A stretch of DNA of 64,000 nucleotides from TMP-86 sp039807285 (GTDB lineage Bacteria; Pseudomonadota; Gammaproteobacteria; Steroidobacterales; Steroidobacteraceae), in contig JBGAGK010000004.1 in NCBI GenBank assembly GCA_044226785.1, positions 124,001 to 188,000 of the forward strand. Reading direction: 5' to 3'. Within the stretch, counting starts at the first letter, position 1. Each line of letters opens with the position of its first letter. Positions 44,276 through 54,021 of this stretch are shown here, in pieces. The notes below the pieces were generated by a model. It ran no database searches. It was not told where the DNA came from and saw only the letters and a program-made list of their open reading frames with translations. The position numbers were made by a program, and so were the translations under genes.

Positions 44276-45337
44276 TCATGATCCGGCGTTGAGCTCTTCC
44301 ATCAATGTGTAAACGAGCCGGCCAGCCGGCAACTCACGGACCAGGGACGCACCCTGACCGGCCCAATGGGCTGAAAACGCGTCGTTTCCCTGCCTGATCG
44401 CCGCGCCCATCAGGCGCTTTGCGGCATCGTAGGCGAGCGGATAGGCGGCCGGCTCCACGCAGCCCGCCTCAGCGCAAGCGACGAACCGGTTGAGGATGCC
44501 GCGTGCAGGACGGCCGGAGAAGACGCTTGTGAGACGGGTAATGCCCGCCCGTTCACTCTTGAGTGCTGCCCGGTACCCTGCATCAGCCCTGGATTCAGGG
44601 CATGGAATGAATGCCGTACCCAGCTGGGCGGCAGATGCGCCCAGAGCCAGCATTGCCCGGATCCCCTGGCCATCCATGATGCCGCCCGCCGCAATGACCG
44701 GCCGGTTCACGCGCCTTGCCAGAAGCCTGACCAGCACGGCAGTGCTCAGGCGTTGATCCTCGGCGGAAGCGTCGAATACGCCGCGATGCCCGCCCGCTTC
44801 GATGCCCTGCGCAATGATGGCATCCACTCCGGCTTCCTCGATCAGTGCTGCTTCATGCAGGCTGGTGGCGGTCGCCAGCGTAAGCATGCCCGCGGATTGC
44901 AACGCCCGGATTCGTTCTCCCGATGGCAGGCCGAAATGAAAGCTGACGACCGCAGGCCGTTCTTCCAGCAGCATGTCGAACACGTCATTCCCGTCGAGAA
45001 AGCCGGGATAGAGTTCGGTCAGCCCGTTCGGCACCTCGGCACCCAACTCGTGGAACAGCGGTTCAAGATGTTTCAGCCACGCCGCCTCGCGTTGCGCGTC
45101 ACGAACCGGCCGCGCGTGGCAGAAGACATTCACGTTGAACGGCCGGCCGGTCAACGCCCGCGTCGCGCGGATCATCTGCCGTGCCTGTTCTGCCGTGCTG
45201 GAACCAATCCCCAGGGAACCCAGAGCGCCCGCGTTCGAAACCTCGGCCGCCATTTTCGGCGTGGAAACACCCGCCATCGGCGCCTGGATGACCGGATGGA
45301 TACCCAGCCGGTCGATGAATGAATCAACGACGATCAT
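44276..45337 (-). CDS. Nitronate monooxygenase / NPD-type flavoprotein
   Basis: This 353-residue FMN TIM-barrel has the family blocks IHPVIQAPMAGVSTPKMAAEVSNAGALGSLG, GIEAGGHRG (catalytic His) and RPVIAAGGIMDGQGIRAMLALGASAAQLGTAFI. It would oxidise nitronates or related nitro compounds, or act as an enoyl reductase-like flavoenzyme. ATG 45337 was chosen over GTG 45355. It is upstream of the PQQ dehydrogenase gene on the same strand. Confidence 0.88.
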   Translation of the reverse strand: MIVVDSFIDRLGIHPVIQAPMAGVSTPKMAAEVSNAGALGSLGIGSSTAEQARQMIRATRALTGRPFNVNVFCHARPVRDAQREAAWLKHLEPLFHELGAEVPNGLTELYPGFLDGNDVFDMLLEERPAVVSFHFGLPSGERIRALQSAGMLTLATATSLHEAALIEEAGVDAIIAQGIEAGGHRGVFDASAEDQRLSTAVLVRLLARRVNRPVIAAGGIMDGQGIRAMLALGASAAQLGTAFIPCPESRADAGYRAALKSERAGITRLTSVFSGRPARGILNRFVACAEAGCVEPAAYPLAYDAAKRLMGAAIRQGNDAFSAHWAGQGASLVRELPAGRLVYTLMEELNAGS

Positions 45338-45429
45338 CGAACTGCCCGTGGCCACGGAATGCGGCGATCTTGCGCCTTGAACCGCAGCGGGTACAACTCC
45401 CGATGTGCGTCCGGGCCCTCACGCGACGA

Positions 45430-46335
45430 TCAATCCGCATCCGGATCACCAAAGCTCCCAGCCAGATGATCGATGAAGATACGTACGGCCGGCAGCAGCC
45501 CTCGGCGTGAGGGAAACACTGCGTGCACGATTTCGCGCCTCGGCCGCCAGTCCGGAATCACCGGCACCAACTCCCCGCGTGCGACGTGCTCCCGGGTCAC
45601 CATGGTCGGCAATTGCACCACGCCGACACCGGCCACCGCGGCATCACGCAGAGTGAACATGCCGCGCGTGATCAGGCGCGGACGATGATACACGGCAGCG
45701 TGGGCACCATCGGGTCCGTACAGATTCCACAGATGCTCGACCTGGGGCGCACCGAGCGCCATGCTCGGGAATCGTGACAGGTCGGTCGGGCCCTGCGGTT
45801 TGCCGTGACGCTGCAGCAGGGAGGGACTGGCGACCATGCATTGACTGAATTCGGTCAATACGCGCAGCACCAGGTCACTGTCCTCCAGGGGTGGCGCGCG
45901 TACCCGGATGGCCACATCGACGCCCTCCTCGATGATATCCACGCGCCGATCTGTCGCCTCCAGATGCACACCCACCGTCGGGTGCGCAGCCATGAAGTCC
46001 GCGATCATGCGGCCCACCCGGGTATCCAGCAACGCAACCGGGCAGCTTGCCCGGACGATGCCATGGGGTTGAGATCGGGTGACATTGATCGCTTCTTCGG
46101 CCGCCTCGGCTTCGACCAGCATCGCCTTGCAATGGGCGTAGAAGGTCTGGCCGATTTCGGTCACCGAGAAGCGGCGCGTGGACCGCTGGATCAGCCGTAC
46201 GCCCAGGCGCTCCTCGAGAAGGGCAACACGCCGGCTCAGCTTTGACTTCGGCAACCCCATCGCCCGCCCGGCAGGGGCAAACCCTCGATGCTCCACCACC
46301 TGGACGAAGTAATAGAGATCATTCAGGTCCTGCAT
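45430..46335 (-). CDS. LysR-family transcriptional regulator
   Basis: This 301-residue regulator has the N-terminal winged helix (MQDLNDLYYFVQVVEHRGFAPAGRAMGLPKSKLSRRVALLEERLGVRL) and a periplasmic-binding-type effector domain. It is divergent from the pirin and FMN reductase genes, the usual layout for a LysR activator of its neighbours. A TATACT box on the minus strand at 46371-46376 may be its -10. ATG 46335 was chosen over GTG 46356. The inducer may be an electrophile or quinone-like compound (inference from targets). Confidence 0.93.
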   Translation of the reverse strand: MQDLNDLYYFVQVVEHRGFAPAGRAMGLPKSKLSRRVALLEERLGVRLIQRSTRRFSVTEIGQTFYAHCKAMLVEAEAAEEAINVTRSQPHGIVRASCPVALLDTRVGRMIADFMAAHPTVGVHLEATDRRVDIIEEGVDVAIRVRAPPLEDSDLVLRVLTEFSQCMVASPSLLQRHGKPQGPTDLSRFPSMALGAPQVEHLWNLYGPDGAHAAVYHRPRLITRGMFTLRDAAVAGVGVVQLPTMVTREHVARGELVPVIPDWRPRREIVHAVFPSRRGLLPAVRIFIDHLAGSFGDPDAD

Positions 46336-46455
46336 GGCCGGCTTCCCATCGTTCACGTAACAGGACGCTGAGTATAAATCTTGCCACCTACCGCCCCCAT
46401 CGTTTCAACCATATTGTGAGTACCAAGGCAATCACCCGATCCATGGGAGGAAGTC

Positions 46456-47322
46456 ATGAAGAAGATTCTGGGCATCTACAGCGCGCCACGCGGCCATTGG
46501 GTCGGAGATGGCTTTCCGGTCCGCTCCCTGTTCAGCTACCACAGCCACGGCAAGGAGATCAGTCCCTTCCTCCTGCTGGACTATGCCGGACCTGCACACT
46601 TCGATCCCGCTGACCGGCCCCGCGGCGTCGGCGAGCATCCGCATCGGGGATTCGAAACGGTCACCATCGTCTATGAGGGCGAAGTCGAGCATCGGGACTC
46701 CACCGGCGCTGGCGGGAAGATCGGACCTGGGGATGTGCAGTGGATGACGGCGGCATCAGGCATTCTGCACGAGGAGTTCCACTCGGCCGAGTACACACGC
46801 ACGGGTGGTCCGTTCGAGATGGTGCAGTTGTGGGTAAACCTGCCGGCCGCCGACAAGATGGCCGCACCGCGTTACCAGACGCTGCTCAATCAGAACATCC
46901 CGAGCATTGCGCTCCCGGGTGGCGCGGGCAGGGTTCGGGTGATCGCGGGCGAGTATCATGGGCATCGGGGTCCCGCGCAGACACACACTCCGGTGAACGT
47001 GTGGGACGTGCGCCTGAACCCGGGGCAGACCAGCCGCTTTGAACTGCCGGAAGGTCATACACTGGCGGTCGTCGTCCTGCATGGCACCGTGCAGATCAAC
47101 GGCGGGCAGATCGCGCGCGAGGCGCAACTGGCGCTGCTTGATCGCGCGGGCACAACCCTGGTACTGGAGGCCAACAATGAAGCGAGAATACTGCTCCTGG
47201 GCGGAGAACCGATCGACGAACCGATCGTGGGACATGGCCCGTTCGTGATGAACACCGTCGATGAGATCCAGAAGGCATTCGCGGATTTTCACAGCGGCCG
47301 CTTCGGCCGGATCGCTGCCTGA
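46456..47322 (+). CDS. Pirin family protein (bicupin)
   Basis: This 288-residue pirin has metal ligands in the N-terminal cupin: GVGEHPHRGFETVT (two His), HRDS and ILHEEFHS (His/Glu). The C-terminal cupin holds VRVIAGEYHGHRGPAQTHTPVNVWDV. Some pirins are quercetin 2,3-dioxygenases; others are regulatory and iron-dependent. GGGAGG precedes the start. It is co-directional with the FMN reductase and divergent from LysR. Confidence 0.92.
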   Translation: MKKILGIYSAPRGHWVGDGFPVRSLFSYHSHGKEISPFLLLDYAGPAHFDPADRPRGVGEHPHRGFETVTIVYEGEVEHRDSTGAGGKIGPGDVQWMTAASGILHEEFHSAEYTRTGGPFEMVQLWVNLPAADKMAAPRYQTLLNQNIPSIALPGGAGRVRVIAGEYHGHRGPAQTHTPVNVWDVRLNPGQTSRFELPEGHTLAVVVLHGTVQINGGQIAREAQLALLDRAGTTLVLEANNEARILLLGGEPIDEPIVGHGPFVMNTVDEIQKAFADFHSGRFGRIAA

Positions 47323-47378
47323 TCGAAAAGTGACGGGACCGCCCGGCAAGCCACAGGACTGAAATCAGGGAAAACGAC

Positions 47379-47945
47379 ATGGCGCTGAAGTTGCAAACCA
47401 TCATCTGCAGTACCCGTCCTGGACGCATCGGGCCCGCGGTTGCCCGATGGTTCCATGCGTTTGCCCAGCGTCATGGTGGCTTCGATGCGCAACTCGTGGA
47501 TCTGGCTGACTTCAGTCTGCCCGTCTTCGACGAGCCGGTACACCCCCGCCACCATCAGTACACACACGAACACACAAAGCGCTGGAGCGCGAGCGTCGCC
47601 GCCGCTGATGCCTATGTGTTCGTGATGCCCGAGTACAATCACGCCGCGCCGCCCGCAATGGTCAACGCACTGGATTACCTGTTCCGGGAATGGAACTACA
47701 AGCCCTGTGGCTTTGCCAGCTACGGAGGCATCTCCGGCGGACTTCGGGCGGTGCAGATGTCCCATCCGCACGTGACCACGCTCAAGATGATGCCGATGAC
47801 CGATGGAGTCATCGTGCCGAAGGTCCAGAATCACATCAGTGAAAGCGGCGAGTTCAGATCCACGGAACCGATCGACGCATCGGCACAGTCGCTCCTGGAC
47901 GAGCTGCTGCGCTGGGCCATCGCATTGAAGACCATGCGCACGTAG
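47379..47945 (+). CDS. NADPH-dependent FMN reductase family protein
   Basis: This 188-residue flavodoxin-like protein has LQTIICSTRPGRIGPAVARWF (phosphate-binding loop) and VFVMPEYNHAAPPAMVNALDYLFREW, the family signature for FMN binding. GFASYGGISGGLRAV forms the third loop. It reduces FMN, quinones or azo compounds with NAD(P)H. It lies 56 bases after pirin and probably shares its LysR control. Confidence 0.92.
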   Translation: MALKLQTIICSTRPGRIGPAVARWFHAFAQRHGGFDAQLVDLADFSLPVFDEPVHPRHHQYTHEHTKRWSASVAAADAYVFVMPEYNHAAPPAMVNALDYLFREWNYKPCGFASYGGISGGLRAVQMSHPHVTTLKMMPMTDGVIVPKVQNHISESGEFRSTEPIDASAQSLLDELLRWAIALKTMRT

Positions 47946-47981
47946 CGTCAACCGTTGGCAGGCACACATCCCCCGAAAATG

Positions 47982-47987
47982 TAAAAT
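47982..47987 (+). promoter_or_regulatory. -10-like box just before mrpA GTG
   Basis: TAAAAT at 47982-47987 is a good -10 sequence, but only 6 bases separate it from the GTG start at 47994, and no Shine-Dalgarno sequence fits. If used, the transcript would begin at or near the start codon (leaderless). A -35 match (TTGGCA, 47955-47960) is 21 bases away, longer than usual. Confidence 0.25.
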
Positions 47988-47993
47988 CCCCGG

Positions 47994-50900
47994 GTGCATC
48001 TGCTGATCATCCTGTTGCTGCCCTTTGCCGGCAGCCTGTGTGCGGCCTTCCTGCCCTCCAACGCCCGCAACCGCGAGGCCTGGCTTGCGGCAGCGGTGAC
48101 GCTCACCTGCACGGTGCTGGTCGCGATCCAGTACCCGGCCATGGCGGCGGGCGAAGTCCTCCGGATCACCTGGGAATGGGTGCCTTCCCTGCATCTGTCA
48201 CTGCAGTTGCGCATGGACGGCTACGCGTGGATGTTCGCCATGCTCATCAGCGGCATCGGCACGCTGGTGGTGATCTACGCGCGCTATTACATGTCGCCCG
48301 CCGATCCGGTGCCGAGGTTCTTTTCTTTCCTGCTCGCCTTCATGGCAGCGATGCTCGGGGTGGTGCTGTCCGGCGACCTGATCCAGATGATCGTGTTCTG
48401 GGAACTGACGAGCTTCACCTCTTTCATGCTCATCGCCTACTGGTATCACATCGAAATCGCCCGGCGTGGAGCGTTGATGTCGCTGGCCGTCACGGCCGCC
48501 GGCGGGTTGTGCCTGCTCGCCGGCGTACTGCTCATCGGCCACATCGTCGGCAGCTACCGGCTGGACGATGTGCTGGCTGCGGGCAGCATCATCCGCACCA
48601 GCCCCTGGTATCCGACGCTTCTGGTGCTGGTGCTGCTGGGCGCATTCACCAAGAGTGCGCAGTTCCCGTTCCATTTCTGGCTGCCGCATGCGATGTCGGC
48701 GCCCACGCCGGTGTCGGCCTACCTGCACTCGGCGACCATGGTCAAGGCTGGCGTGTTCCTCCTCGCGCGCCTGTGGCCGGTGCTCGCCGGAACGGAGCTG
48801 TGGTTCACCCTGGTGAGCGGGGCTGGCCTTGCCACATTGCTGCTGGGCGCCGGCTTCGCATTGTTCCAGCGCGACATCAAGGGTGTGCTCGCCTACTCCA
48901 CCATCAGTCATCTGGGTCTCATCACGCTGCTGCTCGGCATGAACAGTCCTCTGGCTCTGGTGGCGGCGCTGTTCCACATGTTGAACCACGCCACCTTCAA
49001 GGCTTCGCTGTTCATGGCGGCAGGCGTCGTGGACCATGAGACGGGCACCCGGGACTTGAGGCGCCTCGGAGGGTTGTCGAAGGCCATGCCGATCACGGCG
49101 GCGCTGGCCACCGTGGCGGCGGCCGCCATGGCGGGCGTGCCGCTGCTCAATGGCTTCCTGTCCAAGGAGATGTTTTTCGCCGAGTCGATCTTCGCCGGCA
49201 GATCCGGTCACCTGTGGCTGGTCCTGCCCGCTGCCGCAACACTGGCCGGTGTATTCAGCGTGGCCTATTCGCTGCGGTTCATCCATCGCACCTTCTTCGG
49301 GCAGCCTACGGAGCAGCTCGCGCGCGCACCACATGAACCCACACGCTGGATGCTGGCGCCCGGCGCACTGCTGGTACTCCTGTGTCTGCTGGTCGGCATG
49401 CTCCCCTCCCGCACCATCGGGCCTTTCCTCCAGACAGCAGCCCGGGCCATCCTCGGCTCGCACCTGCCCGAATACAGCCTGAAGCTGTGGCATGGCCTGA
49501 CGATGCCGTTGCTGATGAGCGTGGTGGCACTGGCGGGCGGTACGGTGCTCCATCTTCTGCTGCATCGCCGGCAGGCCGGGGCACCGGCCAGTGTCCGCGT
49601 GACGGAACGCATCGATGGCCGCCGCCTCTTCGACCTGTTCATGGTGATGTTGATCCGCGCCTCTGAGCGGGCGATGCGGTTATCCCATTCGCGCCGGTTG
49701 CAGCCCCAGCTGCTGCTCATCGTCTCCGGCATCCTGTTGCTGGGCACCTGGGTTGCCTCTCACGACAGTATTGCCATCGAGGCGGTGAAGCTCACGCCGC
49801 CGAGCTTCACTTTCATCCTCCTGTGGATCGTGGGCGCCGCCTGCACCCTCGGCGCCGCGTCCCAGGCAAAATTCCACCGCCTGGCAGCGCTCATCATGAC
49901 CGGCGGGGTGGGTCTGGTCATGGTACTCACCTTCGCCTGGTTCTCGGCTCCGGATCTCGCACTCACCCAGCTGAGCGTGGAAGTGGTGACGCTGGTGCTG
50001 CTGCTGCTGGGCCTGCGCTGGATGCCGCGCAGGGTGGCCACGACTGCGTCGGAACGCGGGAACCTGGCAACCCGTCTGCGCCGCATCCGGGATCTGCTGC
50101 TGGCGGCTGGCTGCGGCTTGGGCGCAAGCCTGTCCGCCTGGTACATCCTGATCCAGCCACGCCCCGCAGGCATCTCGTCCTACTTCCTGGAGAATGCCCT
50201 TGCCCAGGGCGGCCGCAATGTGGTGAATGTGATCCTGGTGGATTTCCGCGGCTTCGACACCCTGGGCGAGATCACCGTGCTAGGCATCGTCGCCCTGACC
50301 GTGTACAAGCTGCTGCGCCGCTTCCGGCCAGCGCCAGAAAGCATTCCTGCACCGCACACACGACGTGAGGGCAATCTGCCTGCCATGACCCCGGATCCCG
50401 GCGAGATCCTTCCGCATGGCTACATGCGGGCGCCTGCCGTGCTGGGGCGGCTGCTCATGCCGGTGGCCGCCGTGATCTCGGCATTCTTCCTGTTCCGCGG
50501 TCACAATGAACCGGGGGGCGGGTTCGTCGGCGGCCTCGTCATGGCCACCGCCTTCGTGGTGCAGTACATGGTGAGCGGCACGCTGTGGGTGGAGTCGCGG
50601 ATCCGCATCCACCCGCAGTACTGGATCTCGGGTGGCCTGCTGCTTGCCGGATGCACCGGACTTGCGGCCTGGTTCGCGGGACGCAGCTTCCTGAGCAGCA
50701 TGGAGTGGGACCTGCACCTGTCCAGCACGCTGGCGTTCGATCTCGGCGTGTACCTGGTCGTGATCGGCGCCACCACGCTCATTCTCGTCGCGATTGCCCA
50801 CCAGTCTCTGCGCAGCCACCAGCGCCATGACGAGGCTATCGAAGATGACCCCGCCATCGAGGCGCCTGCCCGAAGCGCCGGTGCGGAAGGGGTCGGCTGA
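47994..50900 (+). CDS. mrpA: Mrp/Pha cation antiporter, fused MrpA-MrpB subunit
   Basis: This 968-residue multi-pass protein is the large subunit of the Na+(K+)/H+ antiporter related to complex I. The NuoL-like part keeps Glu in VFWELTSFTSFMLI, Lys in LLGAFTKSAQFPFHFWLPHAM and HMLNHATFKASLF. The last part (about 775-930: RAPAVLGRLLMPVAAVISAFFLFRGHNEPGGGFVGGL) is the MrpB domain, so A and B are fused as in group 2 (PhaAB). GTG 47994 has no clear ribosome site. The start of mrpC overlaps the stop by one base. Confidence 0.95.
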   Translation: MHLLIILLLPFAGSLCAAFLPSNARNREAWLAAAVTLTCTVLVAIQYPAMAAGEVLRITWEWVPSLHLSLQLRMDGYAWMFAMLISGIGTLVVIYARYYMSPADPVPRFFSFLLAFMAAMLGVVLSGDLIQMIVFWELTSFTSFMLIAYWYHIEIARRGALMSLAVTAAGGLCLLAGVLLIGHIVGSYRLDDVLAAGSIIRTSPWYPTLLVLVLLGAFTKSAQFPFHFWLPHAMSAPTPVSAYLHSATMVKAGVFLLARLWPVLAGTELWFTLVSGAGLATLLLGAGFALFQRDIKGVLAYSTISHLGLITLLLGMNSPLALVAALFHMLNHATFKASLFMAAGVVDHETGTRDLRRLGGLSKAMPITAALATVAAAAMAGVPLLNGFLSKEMFFAESIFAGRSGHLWLVLPAAATLAGVFSVAYSLRFIHRTFFGQPTEQLARAPHEPTRWMLAPGALLVLLCLLVGMLPSRTIGPFLQTAARAILGSHLPEYSLKLWHGLTMPLLMSVVALAGGTVLHLLLHRRQAGAPASVRVTERIDGRRLFDLFMVMLIRASERAMRLSHSRRLQPQLLLIVSGILLLGTWVASHDSIAIEAVKLTPPSFTFILLWIVGAACTLGAASQAKFHRLAALIMTGGVGLVMVLTFAWFSAPDLALTQLSVEVVTLVLLLLGLRWMPRRVATTASERGNLATRLRRIRDLLLAAGCGLGASLSAWYILIQPRPAGISSYFLENALAQGGRNVVNVILVDFRGFDTLGEITVLGIVALTVYKLLRRFRPAPESIPAPHTRREGNLPAMTPDPGEILPHGYMRAPAVLGRLLMPVAAVISAFFLFRGHNEPGGGFVGGLVMATAFVVQYMVSGTLWVESRIRIHPQYWISGGLLLAGCTGLAAWFAGRSFLSSMEWDLHLSSTLAFDLGVYLVVIGATTLILVAIAHQSLRSHQRHDEAIEDDPAIEAPARSAGAEGVG

Positions 50901-51241
50901 TGGAAGTGATCGTTGCGCTCGCCATCGGCATGCTCACCGGCTCGGGAGTGTGGCTCCTGCTCCGGCCGCGCACCTTCCAGGTGATCATCGGCCTGTCCCT
51001 GCTTTCCTATGCGGTCAACCTCTTCATCTTCTGCACCGGGAGGCTCCGCGTCGACCGGCCGCCGATGGTCGGTGAACACATTGCCGATGTGGCGCAACTT
51101 GCCGACCCGGTGCCGCAGTCACTGGTGCTCACGGCCATCGTGATCGGTTTTGCAACCACGGCGCTGTTGCTGGTGGTGATGATCGCGGCGCGAGGCATGA
51201 CAGGCACCGACCATGTCGACGGCCAGGAGCGTGAGCCATGA
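50900..51241 (+). CDS. mrpC: Mrp antiporter subunit C
   Basis: This 113-residue protein has three membrane helices and is the NuoK-like subunit. The blocks VIIGLSLLSYAVNLFIF and DPVPQSLVLTAIVIGFATTALLL are typical. It overlaps mrpA by one base and mrpD by 4 bases. Confidence 0.95.
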   Translation: MEVIVALAIGMLTGSGVWLLLRPRTFQVIIGLSLLSYAVNLFIFCTGRLRVDRPPMVGEHIADVAQLADPVPQSLVLTAIVIGFATTALLLVVMIAARGMTGTDHVDGQEREP

Positions 51242-52869
51242 ACGCCTGGCTCGAGCACCTGCCCTCGCTTCCGGTGGTCGTGCCGCTGCTCGCCGCCGCG
51301 CTCATGCTGTTGTTCCCCGAACATCGACGCATCCCGAGACTGGGGCTGGCATTGGTCTCGACCCTGGTGCAGCTGGTGGCGGCAGTTGCGATGCTGGTGC
51401 TCACCACCGATGCCGTGCCGACCTTCTGGCCCGAGGGGATCGGTGTCTATGCCATCGGCGGCTGGAGCGCACCATTCGGGATCGTACTGGTCGCCGACCG
51501 CCTGTCCACGCTCATGCTCACGCTCAATGCCGTGCTGGGCCTGGCCGTGGTGGTGCATTCGGTGGCACGATGGGATCGGATCGGCGTGCATTACCACCCC
51601 CTGCTCCAGCTGCTGCTGATGGGCCTGAACGGCGCGTTCCTCACCGGAGACCTGTTCAACCTGTTTGTATTCTTCGAGATCCTGCTGGCGGCCTCCTATG
51701 CGCTGCTGTTGCATGGTGGCGGCGTACGGCGCATGAAGATGGCGCTGCACTTCGTCATCGTGAACCTGGCGGGGGCATTTGCCTTTCTGCTGGGCGTGGC
51801 GATGCTCTACAGCGTGTTCGGCACGCTCAACATGGCGGAGATCGCCGCGCGCTGGACCCTGCTGCCGGACAGCGACCACGGCATCGCCTCGACCGGTGCC
51901 GCGGTGCTTGCCATCGCCTTCCTCATCAAGGCCGGAAGCTGGCCGCTGAATTTCTGGCTGCCTGGCGCCTACTCGGCGGCCAGTCCGCCGGTAGCCGCGG
52001 CCTTTGCGATCGCCACCAAGGTGGGTATCTACGCCATCCTGCGCCTGTCATCCCTGGTCGCGCCCGGGTCCGCCTTCGGCGAAGGCTGGCTTTTCGCACT
52101 TGCCATCGCAACCATGCTGTTCGGCATCCTCGGCATGCTCGCCGCAAGGCAACTCTCCCGCCTGATCGCCCACACCGTCGTGCTTTCATCGGGCACACTG
52201 CTGGCAGCCGCCGGAATCGGCTCGCCTGCAATGATGGCACCGGCGCTGTTCTATCTGGCGGGTTCCGTCATGGCCAGCGGCGCCTTCTTCATGCTGGCAG
52301 GGATGACGGAACGCATGCGCACGGCTTCCAGCGCCGAAGCCGATGAAGCGCTGCTCGCCGCGGCCAGCTACAACGCCTTCAGCGTGGGCGAACCACCCGC
52401 ACCACATTCACCCGACGCCGAGGTGGGCATCGCCATTCCCGCCGCCATGGCATTCCTGGGTCTGAATTTCGTGTTCTGCGCATTGCTGGTCACAGGGCTT
52501 CCGCCCCTGTCGGGTTTCGTGGCCAAGGTGGCCCTGGCCGCCGCAGCCATCGATGCCTCCTCCCATCCGGGCATCCCCCCCTGGCGCGCGTGGACCCTGA
52601 TCGCCACACTGCTCGCCGGCGGCCTCGTCGGCATGATCGCACTGACACGCGCCGGCATGCGCCTGTTCTGGAGTGTCACGGGTCGGAATACGCCACGCCT
52701 GCGCGTCGTCGAGGCAGCACCACTGGCCTTCCTGATCCTCATCTGTCTTGCACTGACGGCCGGCGCCGGACCTGCGATGCGCTATTTCGACGACACTGCC
52801 CGCGATCTCAACAAGCCGGATGCCTACATACGCGCAGTGCTCGGCATCCACCCGCGGGAACGGCCATGA
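51238..52869 (+). CDS. mrpD: Mrp antiporter subunit D
   Basis: This 543-residue NuoM/N-like proton-channel subunit has FVFFEILLAASYALLLHGG (conserved Glu), AFLIKAGSWPLNFWLPGAYSAASPPVAA (conserved Lys) and a C-terminal PPLSGFVAKVALAAA block. It acts with MrpA in cation/proton exchange. Overlaps: 4 bases with mrpC and 4 with mrpE. Confidence 0.95.
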   Translation: MNAWLEHLPSLPVVVPLLAAALMLLFPEHRRIPRLGLALVSTLVQLVAAVAMLVLTTDAVPTFWPEGIGVYAIGGWSAPFGIVLVADRLSTLMLTLNAVLGLAVVVHSVARWDRIGVHYHPLLQLLLMGLNGAFLTGDLFNLFVFFEILLAASYALLLHGGGVRRMKMALHFVIVNLAGAFAFLLGVAMLYSVFGTLNMAEIAARWTLLPDSDHGIASTGAAVLAIAFLIKAGSWPLNFWLPGAYSAASPPVAAAFAIATKVGIYAILRLSSLVAPGSAFGEGWLFALAIATMLFGILGMLAARQLSRLIAHTVVLSSGTLLAAAGIGSPAMMAPALFYLAGSVMASGAFFMLAGMTERMRTASSAEADEALLAAASYNAFSVGEPPAPHSPDAEVGIAIPAAMAFLGLNFVFCALLVTGLPPLSGFVAKVALAAAAIDASSHPGIPPWRAWTLIATLLAGGLVGMIALTRAGMRLFWSVTGRNTPRLRVVEAAPLAFLILICLALTAGAGPAMRYFDDTARDLNKPDAYIRAVLGIHPRERP

Positions 52870-53351
52870 AGCGCATTCCGTGGGTCCTCATCCTGGCCCT
52901 GACCGTGATGTGGCTCCTGCTCAACGACAGTTTCACGCCAGGCCAGCTTGCCTTGGGGCTCCTGATTTCCACCCTCATGACCCTCGGCTTCCAGGCCGTG
53001 CGTCCCCAGCACCCGAGCATCGGACGGCCCCTCGCGGTACTGCTGCTGTTCATGCGTGTGGCCGCGGACATCCTGAAATCGAACCTGGCCGTTGCCCGCA
53101 TCGTGCTGGGCCTCACCGGCAAGCGCGAGATCCACTCGGGATTCGTGGATATTCCGCTCGACATCCACGACCCGCACGCGCTTGCCGTGCTCGCAGCCAT
53201 CGTCACTTCGACTCCCGGAACGGTGTGGGCAGATCTGAGCACCAACGACCGCGTACTCACCCTGCATGTGCTCGACCTGCGAAGCCCCGAGACCATGCGC
53301 GCCATCATCAAGGGCCGCTACGAGCATCTGCTGCAGGAGATCTTCGAATGA
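52866..53351 (+). CDS. mrpE: Mrp antiporter subunit E
   Basis: This 161-residue subunit has two N-terminal helices (WVLILALTVMWLLLNDSFTPGQLALGLLIS) and a cytoplasmic part with HALAVLAAIVTSTPGTVWADLS, a family hallmark. It has no complex I counterpart. ATG 52866 overlaps mrpD by 4 bases. Confidence 0.93.
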   Translation: MKRIPWVLILALTVMWLLLNDSFTPGQLALGLLISTLMTLGFQAVRPQHPSIGRPLAVLLLFMRVAADILKSNLAVARIVLGLTGKREIHSGFVDIPLDIHDPHALAVLAAIVTSTPGTVWADLSTNDRVLTLHVLDLRSPETMRAIIKGRYEHLLQEIFE

Positions 53352-53629
53352 GCGCCCTGTTCGACCTGTCACTCGCCTTCGCCCAGTTGTGCTTCGTGCT
53401 CGCCATGTGCTGCGCAGCCGTTCGCATCATCCGTGGGCCGCGCGCGCAGGATCGAGTCCTCGCGCTCGACACGCTTCATGTCAACGCCATGCTGACACTG
53501 CTGATGCTGGGCATGCGCACCAGCACGACGGTCTACTTCGACGTGGCCCTGCTCATCGCGCTGTTCGGGTTCGTCGGTTCGACGGCTCTGGCGAAATTCC
53601 TGCTGCGCGGCGAGGTGATAGAGCCATGA
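53348..53629 (+). CDS. mrpF: Mrp antiporter subunit F
   Basis: This 93-residue, three-helix protein has CCAAVRIIRGPRAQDRVLALDTL and FDVALLIALFGFVGSTALAKFLLRGEVIE, which are MrpF signatures. It overlaps mrpE and mrpG by 4 bases each. Confidence 0.93.
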   Translation: MSALFDLSLAFAQLCFVLAMCCAAVRIIRGPRAQDRVLALDTLHVNAMLTLLMLGMRTSTTVYFDVALLIALFGFVGSTALAKFLLRGEVIEP

Positions 53630-53964
53630 ACGAGATACCGCTGTGGGTCATGCTGCCTGCCTCCCTCCTGCTGGTGCTCGGCGGCATCACCACCCTGCTG
53701 GGCTCGGTCGGCCTGTTGCGGATGAAAAAATTCTACGATCGCATGCATCCGCCCTCGATGGGCAACACGCTGGGTACAGGCTGTGTGCTGCTCGCCTCCA
53801 TGCTGATTTCTTCGGCCCTGGCGGGCCGGCCGGTGATCCACGAGTTGCTGATCACGGTGCTCATCGTGACCACCTCACCCATCACAGCCATGCTGGTGAT
53901 GCGTGCAGCACTGCAACGGCGCGCGCGCCAGCACGCTCTCCCGCCGCATGCGGACGTGCAGTGA
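53626..53964 (+). CDS. mrpG: Mrp antiporter subunit G
   Basis: This 112-residue last subunit has LGGITTLLGSVGLLRMKKFYDRMHPPSMGNTLGTGCVL, diagnostic of MrpG. With it the operon is complete (A/B fused, C, D, E, F, G), so a functional antiporter giving alkali, Na+ or bile-salt resistance is likely. It is convergent with the DEAD-box helicase gene. Confidence 0.93.
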   Translation: MNEIPLWVMLPASLLLVLGGITTLLGSVGLLRMKKFYDRMHPPSMGNTLGTGCVLLASMLISSALAGRPVIHELLITVLIVTTSPITAMLVMRAALQRRARQHALPPHADVQ

Positions 53965-54021
53965 AGCGCGTTGACCGGGTGCCACGCGAGACACCAGACC
54001 CGGGCACAGGTACCCGTCCCG

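Noticed and set aside
48198..49565. 455-codon minus-strand frame inside mrpA
   Set aside because: Gln/His/Arg-rich antisense artefact of a membrane protein gene.
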